Part shown: piece by piece, positions 1-9,281 of the stretch
Position numbering within the stretch: the first letter of the stretch is position 1
Layout: each line of letters begins with the position of its first letter
NCBI RefSeq assembly: GCF_020662345.1
Contig: NZ_VMOA01000031.1
Span: forward strand, 1 to 64,000
Source of the DNA: Methylobacterium sp. W2
GTDB lineage: Bacteria; Pseudomonadota; Alphaproteobacteria; Rhizobiales; Beijerinckiaceae
Length of the DNA: 64,000 nucleotides
Direction of reading: 5' to 3'
Made by a program: the position numbers and the translations under genes
Notes under the pieces: generated by a model
What the model saw: only the letters and a program-made list of their open reading frames with translations
The model's database searches: none
Told to the model about the DNA's origin: nothing

Positions 1-1077
1 CTCGAATCCGGGAGGGATGCAGCCGTCCCTGACCCAGCCGGTGAGCGCCACACGTTCGGGCGGGTTTCCTACCGCCCCGGCTTCGGCCGAGGCGTTCACC
101 CCTGATCCCGTCCAGAGCGAGGGCGAATCCGGCCGCGGCGGGCAGAGCCGCCGGCTGTCCCTGTCGGTGAATGCCGATCCTGCCAACAACACCGTGGTCG
201 CGTACACGGACGGGGAGACCTATCAAAAGGTCCTCGCCGTCATGCGCAGCCTCGACGTCGCCCCGGTCCAGGTGGCGATCAACGTGATCATCGCCGAGGT
301 GCAGCTCAACGACGCCCTCAAATACGGCATCCAGTTCTACCTGCGCAGCAACAGGGTGGGGCTGGGCGCGAACAAGGGCTCCATCGGTCTCGGCGACACC
401 GCCGAGCAGATCCTGAAGAGCAAGCTGCCGGGCTTCAACTTCGTCGGCGGCGGCAACAGTCCCGACGTGGTGATTCGGCCCTCGACAGCATCTCCAAGGT
501 ACAGGTGCTGTCCTCGCCTTCCCTCGTCGTGATGGAGAACAAGCCGGCGGTGCTCCAGGTGGGCGATCAGGTGCCGATTACCACGCGACAAGGGCAGAGC
601 GTCGTCAACGTCGACGCGCCCGTCCTGAACCAAGTCGAATTCAAGGATACCGGCATCATCCTGAAGCTGATTCCCCGCGTGGGACAGAGCGACACCGTCA
701 CCCTCGACGTGGAACAGGAGATCTCCAACGTCTCCAAGGGCGAGGATACGCTCACGCCGACGATCTCACGACGCCGGGTGTCGAGTTCGTTGACGATCAA
801 CAACGGCCAGACCGTGCTCCTGGCCGGCATGATCAGCGAAAGCCGCCACGCGGTGAAGGACGGCATTCCCTATCTCGCCCGCACGCTGATCGGCGACCTG
901 TTCGGTTCCACCGACAAGGGCTTCGACCGCAAGGAGCTCGTCATGTTCATCCGCCCGGTCGTGGTGCGCAACGGCGAGGACGCGGCTTCGGTGGCCGAGG
1001 AATTCCGCTCGCGTCTGAAGCTGTCCGGCAGGCCGAGGGCCGATGCCCCCGCCCGGGCGGCCGTCTACAAGCAATGA
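1..1077 (+). pseudogene. gspD: Type II secretion secretin GspD, C-terminal part, frameshifted
   Basis: This is the C-terminal half of the outer-membrane secretin that forms the T2SS exit channel. The 5' end lies before the window. The first frame carries the end of the last N-domain (VQVAINVIIAEVQLNDALKY) up to about position 470. The second frame resumes with ALDSISKVQVLSSPSLV and continues through the secretin core (VGDQVPI, FKDTGIILKLIPRV, LLAGMISE, ELVMFIRPVVV). The two frames are one base out of register between 461 and 478. One extra base in 'gtgattcgg' would restore a VVISALDSI reading, so a one-base deletion is the simplest cause. The stop overlaps the next start by ATGA. Whether the gene is truly inactive or the base is a sequencing error cannot be told from here. 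Confidence 0.88.
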
Positions 1078-1673
1078 TCGCCCGCAGCCTCGTTCCGCAT
1101 CCCGATCGGGCGGCTGTCGCCGTCGGTCTCGTCGCGGCCGCCCTGCTCGCGGCTCTGCCGGCGGAAAACCTGTCGCGCCTCCTCGCCGCCGTGGTGATCT
1201 TCGGCCTCGTCGGTTGGATCACCTGGCAGGACGCGGTGACGTTCACGATCCCCGACGGCGCCGTCGCCGGCATCGTGATGGTGGGGGCGGCCCTGCGCCT
1301 CGGTGATGGGCTCGAGGCTCTCCACGATCCCAGGCTCGTCATCGCGGGCCTCGTCGTGGACGCCGTCATCTGCGCCGGAACCCTGCTCCTTCTGCGGGAG
1401 CTGTTCTACCGCCGGCGTGGCTACGACGGGTTGGGGTTCGGGGACGTCAAGCTCGCCCTCGCGGGGGGCGTGCTCGTGGGCGCCCAGGGCTTCGCCTGGG
1501 CGACCTGCGGCGCCTGCGCCCTGGCCCTCCTGCTAGTTCTGGTCCGCAGGGGCGCGGGGCGGCCGATGGGCGCGCGGGACCGCATCGCCCTGGGCGCCTT
1601 CCTGGCTCCCGCGATCCTGCTGGTCTGGGCGCTGGGCATGATGGTCCCGTCCCTCGCCGCCACGGGGTTCTGA
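1074..1673 (+). CDS. Type IV prepilin peptidase (A24 family), short form
   Basis: This is a membrane aspartyl protease that removes the leader peptide of the pseudopilins encoded just downstream. It has 199 residues and several hydrophobic helices. The two catalytic aspartates are visible: D53 in WQDAVTFTIPD and D124 in the GFGD motif (GYDGLGFGDVKL). The N-terminal cytoplasmic domain with CxxC pairs, which carries N-methylation in classical GspO/PilD, is absent. It is therefore the short CpaA/TadV-like form. It overlaps gspD by ATGA and gspF by TGATG, so it is translationally coupled inside the secretion operon. Confidence 0.9.
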   Translation: MIARSLVPHPDRAAVAVGLVAAALLAALPAENLSRLLAAVVIFGLVGWITWQDAVTFTIPDGAVAGIVMVGAALRLGDGLEALHDPRLVIAGLVVDAVICAGTLLLLRELFYRRRGYDGLGFGDVKLALAGGVLVGAQGFAWATCGACALALLLVLVRRGAGRPMGARDRIALGAFLAPAILLVWALGMMVPSLAATGF

Positions 1674-2887
1674 TGCCGAGTTTCACGTATCGGGCGATCG
1701 ATCCGGGCGGACGCATCCATTCCGGCGTGATGGACGGTGGTTCGCCGGCCGAGATCCTGGAGGAACTCGACCGGGCCGGCCTGGTGCCGATCGCGGCCCT
1801 CACCGCGGCGGGGGGACGCGCACGCCGGGACTGGCGCCAGTGGCTGACGCCGCAGCCCCGTGGCGAGGAGGTCACGGCCCTGACCCTCGATATCGTCATG
1901 CTGCTCAAGGGCGGCGTCACCCTGAGTCAGTCCCTGCAGCTGCTGACGCAGATGGGCGCGGGGCGCTGGCAGAAGCAGGTGCTGCGCGATCTCCACGCGG
2001 CGCTCGCCGGCGGCAACAGCTTCTCGCAGGCCCTGTCCGAGCATCCTCGCTTGTTCCCGCCGATCTACGTGAAGATGGTGGAGGTCGCAGAGGCCACCGG
2101 TCGACTCGAGGAGGCCCTGACCACCCTGGCCGAGGAACGCCAGCGCACCGAACGCCTGCGCAAGCGGCTGGTGGGAGCGATCAGCTACCCGGTCTTCCTC
2201 ATCCTCGCGGCGCTCGGCGCGATGACCTTCATCTTCGTCTACGTGATCCCGCAATTCGAGACCGCGCTGGAAGGCTTCAAGGACAAGCTCGATCCCTCCG
2301 CCCTCCTCGTCTTCGATGCCTCCGCGTTCCTGCGCCACAACGGCGAGGCGATCCTCGTCGCGCTCGCCGCCCTCGTGCTCGGCCTGTTCGTCGTGAGCCG
2401 CGTGACCGCCCGGCATCGCCTCGGCCTGCGGCTGGCCTTCCGGGTGCCGGTGCTGCGCACCCTCTTCCTCTACGCGGGAACCCTGACCTTCTGCCGGACC
2501 CTCGCGGTGCTGGTCTCGAACGGCATCGACATCTCCACCACCCTGCGTCTGCTGCGCGACGTCGTCCGTCTGCCGACCCTGTCCCGGGAGATCGACACCG
2601 TCATCGCCGATGTCCGCAAGGGCCAGCGCCTGTCGCAGTCGCTCGCGACGCGCGGCGTCCTGCCGGCCCATGTCGTCCAGGTGCTCCGCGTGGGCGAGGA
2701 GGCCGGCGATCTCGCCGACAGTGCCCGGCGGGTGGCGGGCTTCTACGAAATGCGCCTGGACGCCGCTCTGGGGCGCGCCATCGCCATCATCGGCCCCGCC
2801 ACCATGATGGTCGTCAGCGTGATGATCGCCTGGCTCATCATCTCGGTGATGACGGCGCTGATGAGCGTCAACGATCTCCTGAAGTAA
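1673..2887 (+). CDS. gspF: Type II secretion inner-membrane platform protein GspF
   Basis: This is the 404-residue polytopic platform protein of the T2SS, which links the GspE ATPase to pseudopilus assembly. It begins with the typical MPSFTYRAIDPGG. It carries two T2SSF domains (about residues 60-185 and 265-390), each followed by hydrophobic segments, and the second domain has the characteristic LRVGEEAGDLA. Length and order fit the family. The start overlaps the stop of the prepilin peptidase gene (TGATG). Confidence 0.95.
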   Translation: MPSFTYRAIDPGGRIHSGVMDGGSPAEILEELDRAGLVPIAALTAAGGRARRDWRQWLTPQPRGEEVTALTLDIVMLLKGGVTLSQSLQLLTQMGAGRWQKQVLRDLHAALAGGNSFSQALSEHPRLFPPIYVKMVEVAEATGRLEEALTTLAEERQRTERLRKRLVGAISYPVFLILAALGAMTFIFVYVIPQFETALEGFKDKLDPSALLVFDASAFLRHNGEAILVALAALVLGLFVVSRVTARHRLGLRLAFRVPVLRTLFLYAGTLTFCRTLAVLVSNGIDISTTLRLLRDVVRLPTLSREIDTVIADVRKGQRLSQSLATRGVLPAHVVQVLRVGEEAGDLADSARRVAGFYEMRLDAALGRAIAIIGPATMMVVSVMIAWLIISVMTALMSVNDLLK

Positions 2888-2896
2888 GAGGCCCGG

Positions 2897-3340
2897 ATGT
2901 TCTCGAACACGATCCCGAACAGACTGTCCGACCACCGCGGGCGGCGCGACCGCGGCGGCGGGTTCACCCTGGTCGAGCTTCTCGTCGTCCTCGTGATCCT
3001 GGGGCTGGTGATGGGCCTCGCCGGCCCGAGGGTGCTGGGTTATCTCGGCAGCTCGCGCGAGAAAGCGGCCAAGCTCCAGGTCGAGGCCTTCTCTTCGGCC
3101 CTCGACCTCTACTACCTGGATTTCGGCCGCTACCCCACCGCCAACGAGGGGCTCGCCGCCCTGGTGGCGCGCCCGGCCGGCGCGGACCGCTGGGCGGGGC
3201 CCTATCTCAAGCAATCGACCCTGCCGGCCGACCCGTGGGGCAGGCCCTACGAGTATCGCGTCCCCGGCAAGAACGCTCCCTACACCATCGTCTCCCTCGG
3301 CCCCAACGGCCGTGGAACCGATGGCGCCAAGGAGGAGTGA
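2897..3340 (+). CDS. gspG: Major pseudopilin GspG
   Basis: This is the major subunit of the periplasmic pseudopilus. The prepilin signal is RGGGFTLVELLVVLVIL, with cleavage predicted between G and F and the conserved Glu at mature position 5. The C-terminal GspG fold shows YYLDFGRYPTANEGLAAL, the DPWGRPY motif and YTIVSLGPNGRGTDG, which hold the calcium site in known GspG structures. At 147 residues the length is normal. It lies 9 bases after gspF. Confidence 0.96.
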   Translation: MFSNTIPNRLSDHRGRRDRGGGFTLVELLVVLVILGLVMGLAGPRVLGYLGSSREKAAKLQVEAFSSALDLYYLDFGRYPTANEGLAALVARPAGADRWAGPYLKQSTLPADPWGRPYEYRVPGKNAPYTIVSLGPNGRGTDGAKEE

Positions 3341-3346
3341 GCTGCC

Positions 3347-3802
3347 ATGGCTCGTTTGACCCTTCCACAACGAGGCGGCCCGGCGGCCCGACGGGCGGGG
3401 TTCACCCTCATCGAGACCATCGCGGCGCTCCTGCTCATCAGCCTGCTCGCGGGGCTGGCGCTTCCGTTCCTGCGCGGCGGTCCGGGGCCGGCCGCCCTCC
3501 GGGCCAGCGCCTATCAGGTTTCGGCGCTCCTGCGCGGCGACCGCAACGCCGCCTTCGCGTCCGGCCGTCCGAGCGCCACCCTGGTCGATTCCCGCGCCGG
3601 GATCGTCCGCTCGGAACGGGGTGGCGCCGGCTTCTCCACCGGGCCGGGCATGCGCGTCGATCTCAGCGCATCCCTGCCCGACGCGATCCGCTTCTATCCC
3701 GACGGGCGGTCCTCCGGAGGCGATCTCATCCTGTCCTCGGCCGGGCGCCGCATCGACCTGCGGGTGAGTCGCGACACGGGAGCGATCGCCCTTGTCCATT
3801 GA
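3347..3802 (+). CDS. gspH: Minor pseudopilin GspH
   Basis: This 151-residue protein has a prepilin leader (RRAGFTLIETIAALLLISLL, cleavage G|F, Glu at +5) and a GspH/FimT-type C-terminal region (ASAYQVSALLRGDRNAAFASGR ... IRFYPDGRSSGG). The IRFYPDGxSxGG signature is typical of GspH. It is encoded six bases after gspG and overlaps gspI by 11 bases. Confidence 0.85.
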   Translation: MARLTLPQRGGPAARRAGFTLIETIAALLLISLLAGLALPFLRGGPGPAALRASAYQVSALLRGDRNAAFASGRPSATLVDSRAGIVRSERGGAGFSTGPGMRVDLSASLPDAIRFYPDGRSSGGDLILSSAGRRIDLRVSRDTGAIALVH

Positions 3803-4310
3803 TCGCCCCCATTCGAAGGCGGGGTGCCGCGCCGGTGGCAATGCCGGCTTCACCCTCGTCGAGGCACTGGTGGCCCTCACCGTGCTGGCCGCCGTCTCGC
3901 CGCCCCTGTTCCGCATGGCCGTGATGCTACGGGCCGGAACCGAGGCGATCGACGATCGTACCCGCAGCGAGATCGTCGCCCGCTCCCTGCTGGATGCCGC
4001 GCTGGGACGGCGCGACGCGGCTCAATACAGCCTGTCCGGCAGCACCGACGGACGGCGCTGGAGCGTGGAAGCCCGCCCCTTCGGTGACGATGTGCGGCGC
4101 GTCCTCGCCGGGGCCGGGCTACGCCCCGACGCCACCCGCAAGGCCCCCCGCGACGGGGCTCCGAAGGCGGACAGCACTTCCGGACAGGCCGACCGGACGG
4201 ACGGCGAGGAGGTGGCGTGGATGCCCGTGGGTGTCACCATCCGCGTGGAGACCACGGGCCGACCCCTCCGGATCGATACCATCGCCCTTGCCCGAAAGGC
4301 CGCATCGTGA
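3792..4310 (+). CDS. gspI: Minor pseudopilin GspI
   Basis: This is a 172-residue minor pseudopilin of the tip complex. The leader GNAGFTLVEALVALTVLAAV has the G|F site and Glu at +5. The only start that keeps the leader is the TTG at 3792 (reading MSIDRPHS), since the next in-frame ATG lies inside the hydrophobic helix. The C-terminal part is rich in charged residues and longer than in enterobacterial GspI. It overlaps gspH by 11 bases and gspJ by GTGA. Confidence 0.8.
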   Translation: MSIDRPHSKAGCRAGGNAGFTLVEALVALTVLAAVSPPLFRMAVMLRAGTEAIDDRTRSEIVARSLLDAALGRRDAAQYSLSGSTDGRRWSVEARPFGDDVRRVLAGAGLRPDATRKAPRDGAPKADSTSGQADRTDGEEVAWMPVGVTIRVETTGRPLRIDTIALARKAAS

Positions 4311-5071
4311 GCGGCCCCTCCAAGGCTCCCAAGCGGCTTCGCGGAGGCGAGGGTTCGCTTCTCGTGGAGACGCTGACGACGTTCGCGCTCAGCGCCCTCG
4401 TCCTCTCTGGCCTCGTCGCCACCTCGGGGCTGTTCCTGCGCGTTCTCGACCGCAGCGTCGCCCAAGCCCACGAGGTGGAATCCCTCGACCGGGCCGTGAC
4501 CGCGATCGGGCGCGACCTGCGCCGCTTGGTGCGGGCCCGCTGGGATGGGCGGGGACCGCAGCCTTTCATCTTCGAGGGCAAGACGACCCGTCTCGTCTTC
4601 GCCCAGGCGGGGTCGGACAAGCGCGGCGATCGTCCCGTCTTCTGCGAGCGCGTCGTGTCCCTCTCCAGCCAGGCGAGCGCGCAGGGTGGGCGTATCCTCC
4701 GCAGCGAGGCGCCGCTCCGCCCCGGCATGGGCGGCCTCAAGGACCTCGCCTTCGGGGATGGACAGGAGCTTCACGCCGGACGCGCCCGCCTGCGCTTCGC
4801 CTATCTCGCACCGTCGCGACAGGGAAAGGCTCTCCCGCTGCCGCAGACGGAGTGGCCGAGCGGTCCCGACCTTCCCGAGGTGGTCCTGGTGGAGATGGTC
4901 GATCCCGAATCCGGCCGCGTCGTCCTGTCTGCCCGCACGCGCCTGATGGTCGACAGCGACATCGGCTGCCTGCAAGGTGGTCAGGGACCGTGCGGGCTGC
5001 CCGACCGACAGGAGCGGGGTGAGACCGCCGCCATCGCGCCCCGGCTCTCCCCCGAGAAGGGCCGGTTGTGA
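4307..5071 (+). CDS. gspJ: GspJ-like minor pseudopilin
   Basis: The GTG at 4307, overlapping the gspI stop (GTGA), gives a 254-residue protein. Upstream in-frame ATGs would run back inside gspI and are less likely. The leader reads GGEGSLLVETLTTFALSALV: Glu at mature position 5 is kept, but the usual Phe at +1 is Ser. The body resembles GspJ in position and in its LDRAVTAIGRDLRRLVRA segment, and ends with a CLQGGQGPCGLPD loop that could form a disulfide. The assignment rests on the leader and the operon order H-I-J-K. Confidence 0.75.
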   Translation: MSGPSKAPKRLRGGEGSLLVETLTTFALSALVLSGLVATSGLFLRVLDRSVAQAHEVESLDRAVTAIGRDLRRLVRARWDGRGPQPFIFEGKTTRLVFAQAGSDKRGDRPVFCERVVSLSSQASAQGGRILRSEAPLRPGMGGLKDLAFGDGQELHAGRARLRFAYLAPSRQGKALPLPQTEWPSGPDLPEVVLVEMVDPESGRVVLSARTRLMVDSDIGCLQGGQGPCGLPDRQERGETAAIAPRLSPEKGRL

Positions 5072-5931
5072 GGCCCCCCGCGGACCGGCAGGGCTTCGTC
5101 CTCGTGGCGGTGATCGGCATCCTCACCCTCATCGCCGCGTTGACCGGGAGCGCCTTTCTCGCCCTGCGCTCCGCGGTGGAGAGCGTCGCCCTCGCTGACG
5201 AGGACGTGGCGCTGACGGGGCTCGCCCATGCCGGGATCGCCCTGACCGCCTACCGGCTGTTGCTGGAGCAGCAGAGCGCCGACGAGCTGAACGGCCGCAG
5301 CCTGTCCCTCCCGGGCGGGCGGTTCGTCGCCTCGGTCCGCGACGAGGCCGGTCTCGTGGATCTCAACGGATCCCCGCCCGATCTTCTCGCCTCCGCATTC
5401 CGGGCGAGCGGCGCATCCGGCGTGGCGCCCGACACCTTCGCGGCCCGTCTCTTCGCCTGGCGCGACGAGACGAAGGTGCAGGAGGCGCCGGGCAAGACGG
5501 AAGCCGGGCGCGGCGGGAAGCGGTCGTCTTCGGGCCGCCCCCTGCGATCCCTCGACGAGGCAGCCTCCCGTCTCGGCTTGAGCCCGCGCGATGTCCGGGC
5601 CCTCGCCCCCCTCGTCACCGTCTACAATCCGGACGGCAAGGTGAATGTCCTGAGCGCAAGCCGCGCCGTTCTCGAAGCTCTGCCCGGTCTCTCACGGCCG
5701 GCGCTTGAGGACATCCTTGCGCGGCGCAAGGATCCGACGCCGGAGAGTGTCTCTGCCCTGAAGGCCTCCCTCGGCGCCCTGGGGGACAGCATCAAGACGG
5801 AGCCCGGGCCGGCCTATCGCGTGGAAGTCACCGCCCGCGGTCACACGGCCCGCGCCAAGAGCGTGAGCGCGGTGATCGCTTCTGCGAACTCCGAACTGGC
5901 ACCCTTCCACGTCCTGGACTGGTCGGAATGA
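5068..5931 (+). CDS. gspK: Minor pseudopilin GspK
   Basis: This is the 287-residue tip pseudopilin. The leader RQGFVLVAVIGILTLIAAL lacks the Glu at +5, as is normal for GspK, which caps the pseudopilus. The characteristic helical insert domain is recognisable from DEAGLVDLNGSPPDLL and TVYNPDGKVNVLSASRAVLEALPGL. The GTG start overlaps gspJ (GTGA), and the stop overlaps gspE (ATGA). Confidence 0.9.
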   Translation: MRPPADRQGFVLVAVIGILTLIAALTGSAFLALRSAVESVALADEDVALTGLAHAGIALTAYRLLLEQQSADELNGRSLSLPGGRFVASVRDEAGLVDLNGSPPDLLASAFRASGASGVAPDTFAARLFAWRDETKVQEAPGKTEAGRGGKRSSSGRPLRSLDEAASRLGLSPRDVRALAPLVTVYNPDGKVNVLSASRAVLEALPGLSRPALEDILARRKDPTPESVSALKASLGALGDSIKTEPGPAYRVEVTARGHTARAKSVSAVIASANSELAPFHVLDWSE

Positions 5932-7655
5932 CGAATATCCAGAATGGCGACGTCCTGACGGCCGGGCCGTCGTCGATGGAGCGCGGCGCGCCCTCCCGCG
6001 ACATCCTTATGTTCCTGCGCGGCCGGGGCGTGGCGGTCCCGCCGGGCATCGGCAGTGAGGGCGGCCCGCTCGAAAGCCTCTGGCGCGGGGGCCATGCGAG
6101 TGCTGCCGATCTCGCCGTCCTTGTGGCCGAGTTCCACGGGCTTCCCCTCGCCCAGCCGGCGGAGGTGGCGGCCGGGATGGTCGTCGGTGCCGATCTCTCC
6201 CTGCGCTTCCTGGGCGAGACCTTTCTCCTGCCCTATGCCGGCAAGGATGGCCTCTGCCTTGCTGTCGCCGATCCCGGTTCCGGCGAGGAGATCGATGCGG
6301 TGCGGCTCGCCCTCCCTGGCGCGGAGGCCCTGACGGTCCTGCCCTTCGACGCCTTCGACCGCCTGTTCGCCGAGATCGGCAAGGAGGAGCACGAGGGACA
6401 GGCGGCACGCGTCGACGGACCGGACGCCGCCCTTGAGGGCCTCGACCTCGCGCTCGGGGACGATCCCGAGGCGCTGCAGGATCTGGCGCGCGGCGCGCCC
6501 ATCGTCCGCGCGGTGGACCAGGTGCTGGAACGGGCACTGGAAGCAGGCGCCACCGACATCCATTTCGAGACCGGGCGGGAGGCCCTGCGCATCCGCCTGC
6601 GCGTGGACGGGATCCTGCGCCTCGACCAGTCGCTTCCCAAGCGCCTCGCTCCGGCGGTGATCTCCCGCATCAAGATCCTGGCCGGCCTGGACATCGCCGA
6701 GCGGCGCCTGCCGCAGGATGGGCGCGCCAACATCCGCATCGGCCATGTGGAGGCGGATCTGCGCATTGCGGTGATGCCCACCCTCTATGGCGAGACGGCG
6801 GTGGCGCGCATCCTGCTGAAAGACGCGCGGCTGCTGGATTTCGCCCGCATCGGCATGGATGCGGTCAACCGGACGGCGTTCGAGCGCCTGCTCGCCGAGC
6901 CCCACGGTATCATCATCGTCACCGGTCCCACGGGCAGCGGAAAGACCACCACCCTGGCGACGGCGGTGTCGCTGCTCAACGATCCCGCCCGCAAGATCGT
7001 CACGGTGGAAGACCCGATCGAGTATCAGATCGCCGGCATCCACCAGACCCAGATCAAGCCCTCCATCGGTCTCGGCTTCGCCCAGGCCCTGCGTGCCTTC
7101 CTGCGTCACGACCCCGACGTGATGATGGTGGGCGAGATGCGCGACGGCGAGACCGCGAGCATCGGCATTCAGGCTGCGCTCACCGGCCACCTTGTGCTCA
7201 CGACCCTCCACACCAACTCGGCCACCGACGCGGTGGTCCGCCTCGCCGATATGGGCGTCGAACCCTATCTCATCGCCGCGAGCCTGCGCGGCGTCCTCGG
7301 CCAGCGCCTGGTCCGGCGCCTGTGCGAACGCTGCCGCAGACCGGCTCCCGAACGCGATGCCGAGGCGCGTGACCTGTGCCGCACCCGCGGCCTGTCCGTA
7401 CCGGTGCGTGCCGACTACTACCGCGCGGTGGGATGCCCAACCTGCGGCGGCAGCGGCTTCCATGGCCGGGTCGGCGTCTTCGAGGTCTTCGCGGCGACCC
7501 CGGACATCCGGGCGCTGATCCGCGAGAGGCCCGACCCGCAGCGCCTCTTGGCGGCCGCCCGCCTCGGCGGGATGACCACCATGCTGGAAGACGGCCTGAT
7601 CAAGGCCGCCGAGGGCTTCACCTGCATCGACGAGGTGTTCCGTGCGGTGGGCTGA
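5928..7655 (+). CDS. gspE: Type II secretion ATPase GspE
   Basis: This is the 575-residue cytoplasmic ATPase that powers pseudopilus assembly. An N-terminal GspE/MshEN domain is followed by the T2SSE core. The Walker A motif GPTGSGKTTT is at about residues 333-342, the Asp box is TVEDPIEYQI, the Walker B region is DPDVMMVGEMRD (about 394) and the His box is LVLTTLHTNSA. A zinc-binding insertion with two CxxC pairs (LCERC about 465; CPTCGGSG about 502) is intact. It overlaps gspK by ATGA. Confidence 0.96.
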   Translation: MTNIQNGDVLTAGPSSMERGAPSRDILMFLRGRGVAVPPGIGSEGGPLESLWRGGHASAADLAVLVAEFHGLPLAQPAEVAAGMVVGADLSLRFLGETFLLPYAGKDGLCLAVADPGSGEEIDAVRLALPGAEALTVLPFDAFDRLFAEIGKEEHEGQAARVDGPDAALEGLDLALGDDPEALQDLARGAPIVRAVDQVLERALEAGATDIHFETGREALRIRLRVDGILRLDQSLPKRLAPAVISRIKILAGLDIAERRLPQDGRANIRIGHVEADLRIAVMPTLYGETAVARILLKDARLLDFARIGMDAVNRTAFERLLAEPHGIIIVTGPTGSGKTTTLATAVSLLNDPARKIVTVEDPIEYQIAGIHQTQIKPSIGLGFAQALRAFLRHDPDVMMVGEMRDGETASIGIQAALTGHLVLTTLHTNSATDAVVRLADMGVEPYLIAASLRGVLGQRLVRRLCERCRRPAPERDAEARDLCRTRGLSVPVRADYYRAVGCPTCGGSGFHGRVGVFEVFAATPDIRALIRERPDPQRLLAAARLGGMTTMLEDGLIKAAEGFTCIDEVFRAVG

Positions 7656-8721
7656 AATTCCGGTCCTCCCGCGCCTGTGGCAGGGTCTCACACCCTTACG
7701 GCGGATCTTCGCGCTCCTGCTCGACAGCTTTGTCGCCCTGATCCAACCTCTCTGCACGCGCTGGATGCCAACCCGGCGGCTCGTCTTCCTCTTGGACGGC
7801 GCCGGCGATCTGGGGGTTCACCGGGTCACGGGCGAGGCGGTCTCCGATCTCGGCCCCCTCGCGGCCCTGAGCGACGCTTCCCGTGCCGAGATTGCCGCGT
7901 CGTCCTGGTCCGCGGTAGAACTTCACCTTCCGCCGGAGGCGGTACTGCAGCGGAGTCTGAAACTGCCGGCCGCCGGGCGCCTCTATCTCGCTCCGATTCT
8001 GGCGCATCGCCTGGAACGTCTCACCCCGTGGCGGCCGGACCGGATCCTCTATGGCTATCGTATCGTCAGCGAGGATGCCGAGGCGATCGGCATCGAGTTC
8101 GCAGCGGTACCCAAGCATGCCGTCGCCGGCCCCCAGACGGTCATCGAAGCCCTCGGCCTCACTCTGACCGGACTCGGGCCGCGGCCGGCCGCGACCGGGC
8201 AATCCCTGCTCATCGACCTGGGAAGCGGCGGCGTTCCGTCTTCGCCTCACCGATTCAGGCGGCACGTCATGCTGGCCTGGGGGGGCGCCACGGCGAGCCT
8301 CGCCGCTCTCACCCTCGGCAGCCTGATCTGGTCGTCCGTGGTCGAAGCACGGTTCGAGGACGTATCCTTCGATCTGGCGAAGATCCGCAGGACGCTGCGC
8401 GGCATGGTGGGGCGGGAGGCCGCTCCGGAGGCCGTGATCCTCGCGGGCAAGACGCCCGAAACCTCGGCGATGCTCCTGATCGACCGCGTGGCGAGGATCC
8501 TGCCGGAGGACAGCCACCTGCGCGAGTTGCAGATCGCAGCCCGGACGATCCGGCTGGTCGGCCAGTCCCGCGACGCGGGCAACCTGATCGGCCTCCTCGA
8601 AGCCTCCGGGCTGACGAACGTGCGCTTCTCCGCGCCCGTGACGCGCGAGGAGGACGGCATCGACAGTTTCGAGATCGTCGCGGATCGGGGGGCAGCCCCG
8701 GTGCCGGAGGGCGGACGATGA
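7642..8721 (+). CDS. gspL: GspL/PilN-like T2SS assembly protein
   Basis: This 359-residue protein starts at a GTG 14 bases inside gspE. The N-terminal cytoplasmic part resembles a PilM/GspL actin-like domain, a single membrane segment lies near residues 210-230 (MLAWGGATASLAALTLGSLI), and the C-terminal periplasmic part carries a PilN-like motif (LIDRVARILPEDSHLRELQI). In T2SS such a protein anchors GspE to the membrane. The function is inferred from fold-like features and operon position, since overall identity within the family is low. Confidence 0.75.
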   Translation: MRWAEIPVLPRLWQGLTPLRRIFALLLDSFVALIQPLCTRWMPTRRLVFLLDGAGDLGVHRVTGEAVSDLGPLAALSDASRAEIAASSWSAVELHLPPEAVLQRSLKLPAAGRLYLAPILAHRLERLTPWRPDRILYGYRIVSEDAEAIGIEFAAVPKHAVAGPQTVIEALGLTLTGLGPRPAATGQSLLIDLGSGGVPSSPHRFRRHVMLAWGGATASLAALTLGSLIWSSVVEARFEDVSFDLAKIRRTLRGMVGREAAPEAVILAGKTPETSAMLLIDRVARILPEDSHLRELQIAARTIRLVGQSRDAGNLIGLLEASGLTNVRFSAPVTREEDGIDSFEIVADRGAAPVPEGGR

Positions 8722-9281
8722 GCAACGCCCTGTTGCGCAGCCTCGACCGGCCCGATCTTCGGCGGGCCGCGGCGCTCCTTGTCTTTCTCGGCCTGCCGGT
8801 TCTCCTTGGTGGCGTCACCGTGACGACGTTGATGCAAACCCTGGCCTGGTCCGAGGAGACCACGGCCAAGGCGGACATCCTGGCCCAGATGCAGACGCAG
8901 ATGAGGGCGCGCCTGTCGGGCCGCGCAGCCGTGCGGGACGTCACGCCGATCTACCTGGCGAGCCCCAGTGCCAGCCTGGCACGGGCGGAACTCCTGAGCC
9001 TTCTCGGCCGTCTCATCGACGCGGCGGACGGTCGGCTCGTCGAGACCCAGATCGTGTCCGAGCAGGGCGCCGGCCCGATCGAGGGCATCGTGCTCCAAAC
9101 CACCTTCGATATCGGCAACGATGGCCTCGCCGATCTGCTGTATGCGATCGAGACCGGGCTCCCGGTGCTGAACGTGCACGAGGTCACCGTCACGCGGGCG
9201 CCGCGTGGGGAGCGGTCCGGGCCCACGCTGTTGCGCGTTAGCCTCGTGGTCCATGGCTACTGGAAGACGAAACCCACATGA
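8718..9281 (+). CDS. gspM: GspM-like T2SS inner-membrane protein
   Basis: This 187-residue protein has one N-terminal membrane helix (AAALLVFLGLPVLLGGVTV), a coiled region, and a small periplasmic domain ending in LLRVSLVVHGYWK, the usual GspM type II layout. It overlaps both neighbours by ATGA. It should pair with the GspL-like protein encoded just upstream. Confidence 0.78.
   Translation: MSNALLRSLDRPDLRRAAALLVFLGLPVLLGGVTVTTLMQTLAWSEETTAKADILAQMQTQMRARLSGRAAVRDVTPIYLASPSASLARAELLSLLGRLIDAADGRLVETQIVSEQGAGPIEGIVLQTTFDIGNDGLADLLYAIETGLPVLNVHEVTVTRAPRGERSGPTLLRVSLVVHGYWKTKPT

Noticed and set aside
1421..3916. An 831-codon minus-strand open frame opposite gspF-H
   Set aside because: Composition is a mirror of GC-rich genes on the other strand, with runs of Arg, Gly, Glu and His and no domain; the plus-strand genes are well supported.
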